Origin: Methanomassiliicoccaceae archaeon
GTDB taxonomy: Archaea > Thermoplasmatota > Thermoplasmata > Methanomassiliicoccales > Methanomethylophilaceae
DNA length: 64,000 bases
Reading direction: 5' to 3'
Assembly (NCBI GenBank): GCA_034928305.1
Contig: JAYFOZ010000005.1
Location: 83,011-147,010, forward strand
The notes below the pieces were generated by a model. That model was not told the DNA's origin and searched no databases. It was given only the letters and a program-made list of their open reading frames with translations. Positions 44,588 to 52,226 of the stretch are shown here, piece by piece (within the stretch, counting starts at the first letter, position 1; every line of letters starts with the position of its first letter). The position numbers and the translations under genes were made by a program.

Positions 44588-44893
44588 ATGGAATCTACCG
44601 AAAGAGTTACCGTAAGGCTCAGTTCGGACACCTTGGCCGTTTTGAGGACACTGGTCGACAGCGGCGAGTATCAGAATCTTTCAGATATACTGCGCGAAGC
44701 CATCGAAGATTTCATATCGATCAAGTTCACGCCCGACAACATCTCGAAGATGATGGTCGAGATACCGAAGAAAAGGGCAACGGAGCTGGAGAACCTGGTG
44801 AAGGAAGGCGACGCGATATCTATGGACGATGCTGTGCGTAACGCTGTCACCGAATACATCCGGTCTAAGATGCGCCCGGAGGACAGGGGTTGA
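44588..44893 (+). CDS. Ribbon-helix-helix (CopG-like) DNA-binding protein
   Basis: The 101-aa protein has a clear ribbon-helix-helix at residues 3-45 (E-R-V-T-V-R-L-S-S-D-T-L, then helices with S-D-I-L-R-E-A-I-E-D-F-I). A second similar unit covers about 58-98 (V-E-I-P-K-K-R-A, then D-D-A-V-R-N-A-V-T-E-Y-I), so one chain may form the DNA-binding dimer unit. It overlaps the FtsZ-like gene by four bases. In haloarchaea the small ribbon-helix-helix regulator CdrS is encoded with ftsZ2 in the same way. An ATG at 44570 would add six residues. Confidence 0.85.
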   Translation: MESTERVTVRLSSDTLAVLRTLVDSGEYQNLSDILREAIEDFISIKFTPDNISKMMVEIPKKRATELENLVKEGDAISMDDAVRNAVTEYIRSKMRPEDRG

Positions 44894-45690
44894 AGACTCT
44901 CGCGGTCGGATGCGGCGGGGCGGGAAGCAACATCGTCCGCGGCATAGATCCAGAATTCATACGAACAGCGTTCATCAATACGGATTCCGAAAGCGACATC
45001 CCGATGGTGCCGGACAATATCAGGGGCTGTAAAGGCGACAGCTCCGTCGGCAGGGCGCTGGCCGAAGACTATTCGGAAAGTATCGACCGGCTAGTGTCCG
45101 GATACGGGAACGTGATAATCGTCGCGGGGCTCGGAGGAGGGACAGGAACCGGCATGGCTCCGTTGCTGGCACATCGCGCGCGGGCCGCCGGCTCCCGCAC
45201 CGTTTCTGTGATATGCGTCCCGATGGAGTTCGAAGGACGCGACAAGAAGGCCTACGATTCAATGAGGGAACTCATAGGATGCACCGACAGGACGGTACAG
45301 ATCGACCTGGACATGGCCGCCGCAGGCAGCCCGTCGTCCTCGTTCGAAGAGGTGATCGCATCCGCCGACCGAACCGCAAGGGATGCGATATGCCGCATCG
45401 CGGAGATGATGGACGGTCCGTTTTTCAGCATATTCGTCGAGAAAGCGTATACTTTGACGGCGGTCGGTGACGGAAAGCCGGAGGAAAAGGTCCCGGAGGC
45501 GATGAAAAAACCGCTTTTCAGATCGGACCCCGCTTACGGCAAGGCCGTGATACACGCGGACAGGGAGACATACCGCTTCAGAAAGACGATATCGGACGAG
45601 GTGTGCTCGATGACCGGAATAATCCCGGAAATAATAGAAAGCGGACGCGCTGGCACTATGGTATTTATTCCCGTTCCCTACCGGCCCTGA
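44890..45690 (+). CDS. Short, divergent FtsZ/tubulin-family protein
   Basis: The 266-aa protein starts with the FtsZ nucleotide loop V-G-C-G-G-A-G-S-N-I-V (residues 5-15). It keeps the tubulin signature G-L-G-G-G-T-G-T-G-M-A (about 79-89) and an F-E-G-R-D-K-K-A segment (about 115). FtsZ usually has 350-400 residues. The region expected to hold the T7 loop (N-x-D-x-x-D) reads P-F-F-S-I-F-V-E (about 183-190), so the residues that trigger GTP hydrolysis across the interface seem absent. The start is a TTG at 44890 overlapping the ribbon-helix-helix gene. It is unlikely to be the main division FtsZ. Confidence 0.8.
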   Translation: MKTLAVGCGGAGSNIVRGIDPEFIRTAFINTDSESDIPMVPDNIRGCKGDSSVGRALAEDYSESIDRLVSGYGNVIIVAGLGGGTGTGMAPLLAHRARAAGSRTVSVICVPMEFEGRDKKAYDSMRELIGCTDRTVQIDLDMAAAGSPSSSFEEVIASADRTARDAICRIAEMMDGPFFSIFVEKAYTLTAVGDGKPEEKVPEAMKKPLFRSDPAYGKAVIHADRETYRFRKTISDEVCSMTGIIPEIIESGRAGTMVFIPVPYRP

Positions 45691-46378
45691 GACCTTTGAC
45701 GGCATCTCCGAAAACACCCATTATCGTGTTGTATTCGTATTTTGTGGGGATGGAGCGCCCCATCATCTTCCTGAACATCAGCGATGTGCGTTCCCTTCTG
45801 ACCTCGGGATATTCCACCGCGTCCAACAGGTCGTCGAAGAATCCGAACATCAGCTCTTTCTCGCGGATGTCGGCGGGCTCGGGGCTGGGAGTGATATGGG
45901 TCTTTCCGAAAAGCTCGTACATCAAGATCCCCCCGGCATGTGAAAGGTTGAGGGTCGGATATGTTTCGCTGGATGGGATGTTGACGAAGACGTCGCAGTG
46001 GTCCAGCTCTTCCTGGTATAGTCCTATGTCCTCTCTCCCGAGCACCAAAGCGATCTTTTCACCGTATTCCCTTACGCTTTCAGCGAATTTTTCCGGCGAA
46101 ATGGGAATGCGGCCATAGTTCGTCGGGCCCTTGGTTATCGTTCCGCTTGTGCCAGCTACCAAAAAACATCCGTCGACCGCGTCTTCGAGGTTACGGAAGA
46201 TCCTGGCTTTGGCGAGGATATGGGATCCGTGCTTCGCCCGCCTGTAGGCTTCGTCGCCGATCTCGCAGGGGTTCACAAGGCAGAGGTCGTCGAAATCGAA
46301 GTTCGCCATCAATCTGGCTATTGCACCTACGTTACCCTCGAATTTCGGTCCAACAAGCACGATGCGTACGTCAGGCAT
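45665..46378 (-). CDS. trmJ: tRNA (cytidine/uridine-2'-O-)-methyltransferase TrmJ (SPOUT)
   Basis: The 237-aa SPOUT methylase modifies the 2'-O of position 32 in tRNA. It has the N-terminal V-L-V-G-P-K-F-E-G-N-V-G-A-I-A-R (residues 6-21) and G-T-S-G-T (about 75). The knot motifs A-L-V-L-G-R-E-D-I-G-L (about 110-120) and N-L-S-H-A-G-G-I (about 145) form the SAM pocket. The C-terminal helical extension (about 160-237) fits TrmJ more than TrmH. It is convergent with the FtsZ-like gene, sharing 26 bases. Confidence 0.9.
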   Translation of the reverse strand: MPDVRIVLVGPKFEGNVGAIARLMANFDFDDLCLVNPCEIGDEAYRRAKHGSHILAKARIFRNLEDAVDGCFLVAGTSGTITKGPTNYGRIPISPEKFAESVREYGEKIALVLGREDIGLYQEELDHCDVFVNIPSSETYPTLNLSHAGGILMYELFGKTHITPSPEPADIREKELMFGFFDDLLDAVEYPEVRRERTSLMFRKMMGRSIPTKYEYNTIMGVFGDAVKGLRAGRERE

Positions 46379-46446
46379 ACACTTCGGGGTAATAACAGAA
46401 AATACTTAACGATAGTCCTTAAATCAATGATTGCGGTTGTTCGTCC

Positions 46447-47217
46447 ATGACGGTTCCGAAAGACCATCCCAGATACAGGTCGCTGGTGACCCGCGAGAAA
46501 CTGGCGGACATGGTCGGGCGCGGCATCGTGAGCCCCACCGGCCTGATATCGCATGGAAGGGGCGAGGCCTTCGATTATCTGATGGGCGAAAGATCGATCG
46601 TGCCAGCGCTCTGGTCCGAGAAGGCGGCGGCGGCTTTTCTGCTGAATGCTTCGAGGCCCGTGGTATGCGTGAACGGTAACGCGGCCGCCCTAGGGGCGAA
46701 GGAGCTCATCGAGGTTGCCGAGGAAGTGAACGCCAGGATAGAGGTGAACATATTCCACCGGACCGAGGAGAGGATGAACCTCATCATAGATCATATGGAA
46801 TCAGAAGGCGCCACGGGAGTATTGGGGCGCGGACCGGACGCCAGGATACCCGGCCTCACTTCCGACCGTGCGCTTTGCACAAAAGAAGGAATATTCGACA
46901 GCGACGTCATACTGGTTCCCATAGAGGACGGCGACCGGGCGGAAGCGCTGGTGGCCATGGGCAAGACCGTCATATCTATAGATTTGAACCCGCTGTCTCG
47001 GACGTCGAGGATGGCTACGGTCTCCATCTCGGACGAGATGAACAGGGCCCTGGCAAACATCAAAGGGTTCGCGAGAGAACTGAAGGGTCAAAAGACCCAG
47101 ATAACAGAAATAATAAAAGATTACGATAACCGCGCAGTACGTAGGGACACGGTAATGTCAATATGTAAGGCGCTGATGGCAGAATTCGAGGAGGATGAAG
47201 AAAATGGACGAACTTAA
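46447..47217 (+). CDS. 4-phosphopantoate-beta-alanine ligase (phosphopantothenate synthetase)
   Basis: The 256-aa protein is of the archaeal DUF137 family. It joins 4-phosphopantoate and beta-alanine in the archaeal CoA pathway, which replaces the bacterial PanC-PanK order. Conserved features are the start P-x-H-P-R-Y-x-S-L, G-L-I-S-H-G-R-G-E-A-F-D-Y-L (about residues 30-43), C-V-N-G-N-A-A-A-L (about 73-81) and S-I-D-L-N-P-L-S-R-T-S (about 178-188). It overlaps ahcY and heads a run of co-oriented genes up to 50526. Confidence 0.92.
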   Translation: MTVPKDHPRYRSLVTREKLADMVGRGIVSPTGLISHGRGEAFDYLMGERSIVPALWSEKAAAAFLLNASRPVVCVNGNAAALGAKELIEVAEEVNARIEVNIFHRTEERMNLIIDHMESEGATGVLGRGPDARIPGLTSDRALCTKEGIFDSDVILVPIEDGDRAEALVAMGKTVISIDLNPLSRTSRMATVSISDEMNRALANIKGFARELKGQKTQITEIIKDYDNRAVRRDTVMSICKALMAEFEEDEENGRT

Positions 47218-48442
47218 ACAAGGTGTACTGAAACTCCACTGGGCAGAGGGCCACATGCCGGTCATGAAGGCGCTGAGGAAGCGCTTCGTAGACGAACAGC
47301 CACTGAAAGGCCTGAAGATCGGGATGGCCCTCCACACCGAAGCGAAGACAGGAATACTGGCAATATCGCTGGCAGAGGCAGGGGCGGACATCAGGCTGGC
47401 CAGCTGCAACCCCCTCTCCACCGACGACTCGGTGGCGCTGGCTCTGAAAGAGGAGTACGGCCTTAACGTATACGCGAGGAAAGGAGAGACGAATTCCGAA
47501 TACTGCACGAACCTCAACAGCGTTCTGAACATGGCGCCCGATTACATCATCGATGACGGCGCGGACCTGATAGCCATGCTGCACACCAACCGCAGGGACG
47601 TCCTCAAGAACGTCAAGGGAGCCAACGAGGAGACGACCACGGGCGTGCTCCGCACGAGGTCCATGGAGAAGGAAGGCAAGCTCGAGTTCCCAGTGATGGC
47701 GGTCAACGACGCCAAGATGAAGTTCCTGTTCGACAACCGTTACGGCACGGGGCAGTCGGCCTTCGAGGGATGGATGGTCGCCACCAACCTTATAGTGGCA
47801 GGCAAGAACCTCGTGGTAGCAGGTTACGGCTGGTGCGGCAAAGGCGTCGCAATGAGGGCCAAAGGGCTCGGGGCGATCGTAACGGTCACCGAGGTCGACC
47901 CCATAAAGGCGATCGAAGCAAAGATGGACGGATTCGAGGTCAAGAGGATGGTCGATGCCGTAAAGACCGCGGATATAATCATGACGGTCACCGGATGCAA
48001 CGACATACTGACCGAGAAAGACTTCAAGTTGATGAAAGACGGCTGCGTAATGGGCAACGTGGGGCACTTCGACAACGAGGTCAGCAGGGAGGACCTGGAG
48101 AGGATGTCGGTTTCCCGGGAGAAGGTCAGGGACCATATCGTAGAGTACGTTATGGCCGACGGACGCCGTCTTTATCTGATATCCGAGGGCCGCCTGATGA
48201 ACCTGGCGGCCGGCCAGGGACACCCCGCGGAGATAATGGACATGAGTTTCGCAGTCCAGGCGCTCAGCATCGAATACCTTGTGAAAAACCACGAGATGAT
48301 GGACAACCGCGTATACACAGTGCCTTACAAGATAGACAAGACCATAGCGGAGATCAAACTGAAGGCGATGGGAATAAAGATAGACAAACTGACCGACGAC
48401 CAGATATCATATCTCGGCGGATGGGAGGCAGGCACCCAATGA
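47204..48442 (+). CDS. ahcY: S-adenosylhomocysteine hydrolase (or inosylhomocysteinase)
   Basis: The 412-aa NAD-dependent enzyme splits S-adenosylhomocysteine (or the deaminated S-inosylhomocysteine used by some methanogens). Motifs are A-L-H-T-E-A-K-T (about residue 40), S-C-N-P-L-S-T (about 64), the NAD-binding G-Y-G-W-C-G-K-G (about 206) and the N-V-G-H-F-D-N-E substrate/NAD segment (about 285). The C-terminus lacks the K-x-x-H-Y tail, as in other archaea. GAGGAGG at 47188-47194 supports the ATG at 47204. A nucleoside kinase gene follows directly and could use its product. Confidence 0.9.
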   Translation: MDELKQGVLKLHWAEGHMPVMKALRKRFVDEQPLKGLKIGMALHTEAKTGILAISLAEAGADIRLASCNPLSTDDSVALALKEEYGLNVYARKGETNSEYCTNLNSVLNMAPDYIIDDGADLIAMLHTNRRDVLKNVKGANEETTTGVLRTRSMEKEGKLEFPVMAVNDAKMKFLFDNRYGTGQSAFEGWMVATNLIVAGKNLVVAGYGWCGKGVAMRAKGLGAIVTVTEVDPIKAIEAKMDGFEVKRMVDAVKTADIIMTVTGCNDILTEKDFKLMKDGCVMGNVGHFDNEVSREDLERMSVSREKVRDHIVEYVMADGRRLYLISEGRLMNLAAGQGHPAEIMDMSFAVQALSIEYLVKNHEMMDNRVYTVPYKIDKTIAEIKLKAMGIKIDKLTDDQISYLGGWEAGTQ

Positions 48443-49356
48443 AACCGTTCCTCACCGTCTACGGCCACGTCACGGTGGACAGCATCATGACGGTGGAGGA
48501 CTTTCCAAAGCTGAACACCACCGCCGACATAACGTCCAAGAAAACGTTCCTCGGCGGCACGGGTACGAACATAGCCGTTACGGCATCGAAGCTCGGAGTC
48601 CCCACCGCACTGTGTACGCTCGTGGGGAAGGACCTGCCGGCAGAGTACCGCAAGTTCATCGAGGATTCGGGAGTGATAATGGACGAGTTCATCACGGTCG
48701 ACGGATGGGAGACGTCCACGGCGGTGGTGGTAAACAACTCCAACCTCGACCAGAACGTCCTGTTCTTCCAGGGCCCCCAGGGCTACGCCTCCCAGATAGG
48801 CATCAGGATGACGAAGATGGCGTCCCATTCGAAATATGTGCATTTCTGCACCGGGGAGCCGAAATATTATATTTCGATAATGAAGGCGATCCACAACCCG
48901 GGGATGAAGATCGCCATCGATCCGGCCCAGGAGGTCCACCGCCTCTGGAATTCGGTCAACCTTCCGGAGGCCATCAACTATGCGGACTATTTGTTCTGCA
49001 ACAGGTACGAGGCGGACTCCGTGATAAAGCATCTCGGCATCCCCTCGATAGGCGATACGGGAAAAGAGCTGACCGTATGCACGAAGGGAAGGGAGGGCAG
49101 CACCGCTTACTACGAGGGCAAGGAATTCAGCGTGCCTCTGGTCAAGGGCGGCAAGGAGGCGGACGCCACCGGCGCGGGAGATTCATACAGAGCGGGATTC
49201 TACGCCGGGCTGTACCGCGGGATGAGCATCAGGGAGTCCCTGATAATGGGCTCGTCGGTAGCTTCGTTCACCGTCGAGAAGAAAGGCGCCATGTCCAACA
49301 TCCCGACCTGGGAGCAGGCGATGGAGAGAGCAAAGGACTATCTTCCGAAGGTCTGA
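48439..49356 (+). CDS. PfkB-family carbohydrate/nucleoside kinase
   Basis: The 305-aa ribokinase-fold kinase has the N-terminal motif F-L-G-G-T-G-T-N-I-A (about residue 36) and the C-terminal D-A-T-G-A-G-D-S-Y-R-A-G-F (about 246-258), which holds the catalytic base Asp. The start overlaps the ahcY stop (ATGA). Archaeal PfkB nucleoside kinases phosphorylate adenosine, inosine or other nucleosides. Its coupling to S-adenosylhomocysteine hydrolase makes adenosine or inosine the likely substrate; this is inference from context. Confidence 0.85.
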   Translation: MKPFLTVYGHVTVDSIMTVEDFPKLNTTADITSKKTFLGGTGTNIAVTASKLGVPTALCTLVGKDLPAEYRKFIEDSGVIMDEFITVDGWETSTAVVVNNSNLDQNVLFFQGPQGYASQIGIRMTKMASHSKYVHFCTGEPKYYISIMKAIHNPGMKIAIDPAQEVHRLWNSVNLPEAINYADYLFCNRYEADSVIKHLGIPSIGDTGKELTVCTKGREGSTAYYEGKEFSVPLVKGGKEADATGAGDSYRAGFYAGLYRGMSIRESLIMGSSVASFTVEKKGAMSNIPTWEQAMERAKDYLPKV

Positions 49357-49357
49357 G

Positions 49358-49888
49358 ATGATAATAGCGATAACGGGCACGCCCGGTACAGGAAAATCAG
49401 AGCTCGGAAAAGAGCTGGCACGTCGCAATCTAAATGTAATTTTTCTGACCGACTTCATAAGGGAGAACGGTCTGCTCGGAGAATACGACGGGGAGATGGG
49501 CTCATACAACGTCGAAACGGAAGAACTGGACGAGGCTTTGGCCGAATACGGCGGTTCGTCGGAGACGTACTACGCGGAAGGACATCTTTCCCACTTCCTC
49601 ACATGTTCAGCGATAATAGTCATAAGATGCAGCCCGGAAGTGCTGGCGGGAAGACTTGAAGCAAGAGGTTACAGCCAAGAGAAAGTAAAGGAGAACGTCC
49701 AGGCCGAGGTCCTCGACGTCATACTTTGCGAAGCGGACTCTGCTGACATACCCGTTTATGAACTAGACAGCACTTCACATACAGTCGGCGAGCTGTCGGA
49801 CTCTGTTCTGGAGATCGCGGACGGGAAGGTCGAAAAGTACCTTCCGGGCAATACAGATTGGACAGGAGACATTGACAGATGGTTCTAG
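49358..49888 (+). CDS. AK6/Fap7-type adenylate kinase-ATPase
   Basis: The 176-aa P-loop protein has G-T-P-G-T-G-K-S (about residues 7-14), the short archaeal AK6 length and the C-S-P-E-V-L-A-G-R-L-E-A-R-G-Y (about 89-103) LID segment. In eukaryotes the homolog (Fap7/hCINAP) acts in late small-subunit maturation with uS11, and the archaeal protein does likewise or works as an adenylate kinase. It begins one base after the kinase stop and overlaps the next gene by ten bases. Confidence 0.9.
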   Translation: MIIAITGTPGTGKSELGKELARRNLNVIFLTDFIRENGLLGEYDGEMGSYNVETEELDEALAEYGGSSETYYAEGHLSHFLTCSAIIVIRCSPEVLAGRLEARGYSQEKVKENVQAEVLDVILCEADSADIPVYELDSTSHTVGELSDSVLEIADGKVEKYLPGNTDWTGDIDRWF

Positions 49889-50526
49889 ACGGACAGAGGG
49901 ACAAGGTCGATTTCGCACTGACGCCGGTCGCGAGAAAGCTGATAAAGGTCAACCCGAACTACATTTCGTGGGCCGGGCTCATTCTGGCACTTGCGGCCGG
50001 AATCATGCTTTATTACAGCTGGAACTATGAATATCTGCTTCTTGTCGGAGCCCTGGTCGTAATAGTCTCCGGATACTTCGATGCGCTGGACGGGAAGGTT
50101 GCGAAACTTGCCGGCAAGGCCTCCAGGCGCGGAGACTACCTCGACCATGTTTTCGACCGCTATGCCGACGTGCTCATGATAGGCGGTGTGGCCGTAAGCG
50201 GATGGTGCAATCCCTATCTGGGGATACTGGCGCTCGTGGGGGTCCTTCTGACCTCGTACATGGGGACCCAGGCCCAGGCGATAGGCGCACCCCGTCTGTA
50301 CTCCGGACTGCTGGGACGTGCGGACCGTGTCGTGCTTTCCACGCTTTTTCCCATAATACAGTTCGTGATGCTGTGGGCAGGTTACGGTACGATCGAAATC
50401 GGAACATTCTCCATAACATGGATGGAGATAATGATACTCTACTTCGCGGTCTTGGGGAACGCAACGGCGATACAGAGGGCGGTCATAACCTGGAGAGCCA
50501 TAACCAAAGAGGACAGGAAGAACTGA
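49879..50526 (+). CDS. CDP-alcohol phosphatidyltransferase (archaetidylinositol-phosphate synthase-like)
   Basis: The 215-aa integral membrane enzyme has about six helices and the family motif D-A-L-D-G-K-V-A-K ... G-D-Y-L-D-H-V-F-D (about residues 68-95), where four Asp bind the metals. It swaps CMP of a CDP-archaeol for an alcohol such as inositol phosphate, making polar head groups of archaeal lipids. Co-occurrence with AK6 in one transcript appears in other euryarchaea. The alcohol acceptor cannot be fixed from sequence alone. Confidence 0.88.
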   Translation: MVLDGQRDKVDFALTPVARKLIKVNPNYISWAGLILALAAGIMLYYSWNYEYLLLVGALVVIVSGYFDALDGKVAKLAGKASRRGDYLDHVFDRYADVLMIGGVAVSGWCNPYLGILALVGVLLTSYMGTQAQAIGAPRLYSGLLGRADRVVLSTLFPIIQFVMLWAGYGTIEIGTFSITWMEIMILYFAVLGNATAIQRAVITWRAITKEDRKN

Positions 50527-50541
50527 TCGCCGGCTCTTTAA

Positions 50542-51567
50542 TTACTGTTTACGACTGGTCCCGGATTTTACGCGGTAGTAAGTAAGCGGATGGTTCATGT
50601 GCTCGCTCCTGCACAGGTTGTCCTCGTTGAAGCAGACGCCGTTGGTCTTCATAGTGGAACATTCCGGGGGAGTATACCCTTCGGTCCCGGACAGCTCGCC
50701 CGTGATGTGTTTTATCTGATACGCCGACTTGGACTCGTCGAAATCCGGTGACTGGGCGAACAGGGCCAAGATCTGCGTCGAATCCATTCCCAGGGCGTGG
50801 AGGAACGACACGAGGGCGAACCTGGCGCTGTGCGGGAGGTTCATCCCGTTATGGGCCTGTGCGAGTATGGCCCTCATGCACGGGGGCATATGTTCCAGGT
50901 CTATCGGTCCGCCGCCGGTGGGGCTGTACCTGCTTTTCGTTTCCGACAAGATGACGGATATGTGGTCGATGTCCGCCCTCATGTGCGGGACGAACGATGC
51001 GGGGACGGCCAGAGGAAGCTCGGCCTCGATCTTGTCCTGCAGCGCGTTCTGTAGGACACGGTCGAATTTCTCCTGGGCCAATACGACGTATCCGTCATGG
51101 ACCTCGGTGTTGATGAGCTTCCATTCGGGGCTTTTTATCCTTGTCGAGAACCTCAGATAGTCGCCGAAGTGCATCCTCAGGCCGTCCACGTCGACGGAGG
51201 CGTCGACCTCCAATTCATTGGCGACGAACGCAACCGTCGGGCCCTCGTCGGAACCCAGCAGCTTGTTCATCCTCACGGATTCGGCAAGGGCGTAACGTTT
51301 TGTTAGAAATCGGTCGTTGATGCATGAGACTATCATCCTCGCATAAGGATACGACATCACTTCCATCAGGCGGTCGAAGTCCGTCATAAGCGGCCTGTAG
51401 GAGACCTCGCTTCTTTCCAGCGCGTCGAGAACGCGCTCGAGGCCTCTCGACCTGGCCTGGGAATACGACTCGGAAGACACAAGCGATTCGATATCTGCAC
51501 CGTTGTCCCCGGCCAGGCGGGCCGAGTCTTTGAGGAAGGGGTATCTGGCGGCGCGTACGGTGTCCAC
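50542..51567 (-). CDS. priL: DNA primase large subunit PriL
   Basis: The 341-aa regulatory subunit of primase has a helical N-terminal domain (about 1-200) that binds PriS. The C-terminal iron-sulfur domain has Cys in M-P-P-C-M-R (about 230), P-P-E-C-S-T (about 300), N-G-V-C-F (about 308) and D-N-L-C (about 316), which form the [4Fe-4S] site. Its partner priS is about 50 kb away at the start of the window. It is convergent with the phosphatidyltransferase gene. Confidence 0.92.
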   Translation of the reverse strand: MDTVRAARYPFLKDSARLAGDNGADIESLVSSESYSQARSRGLERVLDALERSEVSYRPLMTDFDRLMEVMSYPYARMIVSCINDRFLTKRYALAESVRMNKLLGSDEGPTVAFVANELEVDASVDVDGLRMHFGDYLRFSTRIKSPEWKLINTEVHDGYVVLAQEKFDRVLQNALQDKIEAELPLAVPASFVPHMRADIDHISVILSETKSRYSPTGGGPIDLEHMPPCMRAILAQAHNGMNLPHSARFALVSFLHALGMDSTQILALFAQSPDFDESKSAYQIKHITGELSGTEGYTPPECSTMKTNGVCFNEDNLCRSEHMNHPLTYYRVKSGTSRKQ

Positions 51568-51878
51568 GTCCGACTATACGGGTTTGCCGATTTACATCTT
51601 TCCAATGACGGCTCAATACGGCAAATGTATTCCGATCCGGGGAAAAGCCACAGTGTCATCGATGATATCGATCGTGTTTGAAACACCGATGATGCTCGGC
51701 CCCGATCTTAAGTCCATTCGTCCGGCAAATCGTCCCGACATGGCATGAAGATATTTTCGATATCTCTGATAATTGCAAAAGTACAATAGATAATTTAAAA
51801 CAACATATATGTTAATTAAAGTCCGATAATCGATATAACATAACATTTATGTTATTTTTATATGTCCCGGTGGCCTCC
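51568..51878. other. AT-rich intergenic region with promoter/operator elements
   Basis: Between priL and a broken plus-strand gene lies about 310 bases without a credible gene. The left part holds the priL promoter. The right part (from about 51770) is very AT-rich and contains two palindromes with shared half-sites, listed separately, and a TATA-like sequence at about 51854-51862. Confidence 0.6.
51802..51855. promoter_or_regulatory. Two related palindromes (operator-like)
   Basis: AACATATATGTT (51802-51813) is a perfect 12-base palindrome. ATAACATAA-CAT-TTATGTTAT (51835-51855) has perfect nine-base arms. Both contain AACATA and TATGTT half-sites, and the second touches the TATA box of the gene at 51879. 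This layout suggests repression by an unknown dimeric regulator. Confidence 0.5.
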
Positions 51879-52146
51879 ATGAGGCATATAGGCAGGCATA
51901 TCATGCCCTGATCTCGATGACCTCCGGGGTCCGCAGGCATACGCTTTGCGGCTTTCAGAGAGATCGGACGCCATTCTCTATGAATCCGGCCGAAGGGCCC
52001 TTCCTGAAAGCGAGCTCGGGACCCTTCAGATGCTCGAAGGCCTCGGCGGTCCCATCAAGGGCCTCGCCGAGTGCGGTCCCTTCGGATTTCGGAGCGGGAT
52101 GTTTTTTCTCTTTCTTCGAAAAACCACTATGACTGGTTATTTATAA
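51879..52146 (+). pseudogene. Frameshifted small gene (hypothetical, possibly V4R-like)
   Basis: ATG 51879 lies about 22 bases after a TATA box and opens M-R-H-I-G-R-H-I-M-P, then hits TGA at 51909. One base fewer in the CCC at 51906-51908 would join it to the open frame ending at TAA 52144. That frame has codons with GC-rich third positions and reads D-L-D-D-L-R-G-P-Q-A-Y-A-L-R-L-S-E-R, then S-D-A-I-L-Y-E-S-G-R-R-A and L-E-G-L-G-G-P-I-K-G-L-A-E. The restored protein would have about 88 residues. The I-L-Y-E-S-G-R pattern recalls V4R (hydrocarbon-binding) domains, weakly. It could be a sequencing error, a decayed gene or a real frameshift. Confidence 0.5.
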
Positions 52147-52226
52147 ATAGGATTAATGGATTCTCTAGCCTACAATTCGCATAAATTCTACGATTTTCGT
52201 AATAAAAACGTCGATGAGGAAGGATA

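Noticed and set aside
47770..48438. Upstream in-frame extension of the PfkB kinase to 528 aa
   Set aside because: The added part is an out-of-frame reading of ahcY; the kinase family begins at the ATG at 48439, which overlaps the ahcY stop.
51889..51891. In-frame TAG that might be read as pyrrolysine
   Set aside because: A frameshift at CCC explains the frame better. No conserved protein context or other amber-containing gene was seen in the window.
51863..52120. Possible structural RNA (RNase P or SRP RNA) after the TATA box
   Set aside because: None of the conserved motifs of either RNA was found, and one frame over this stretch shows coding-like codons.
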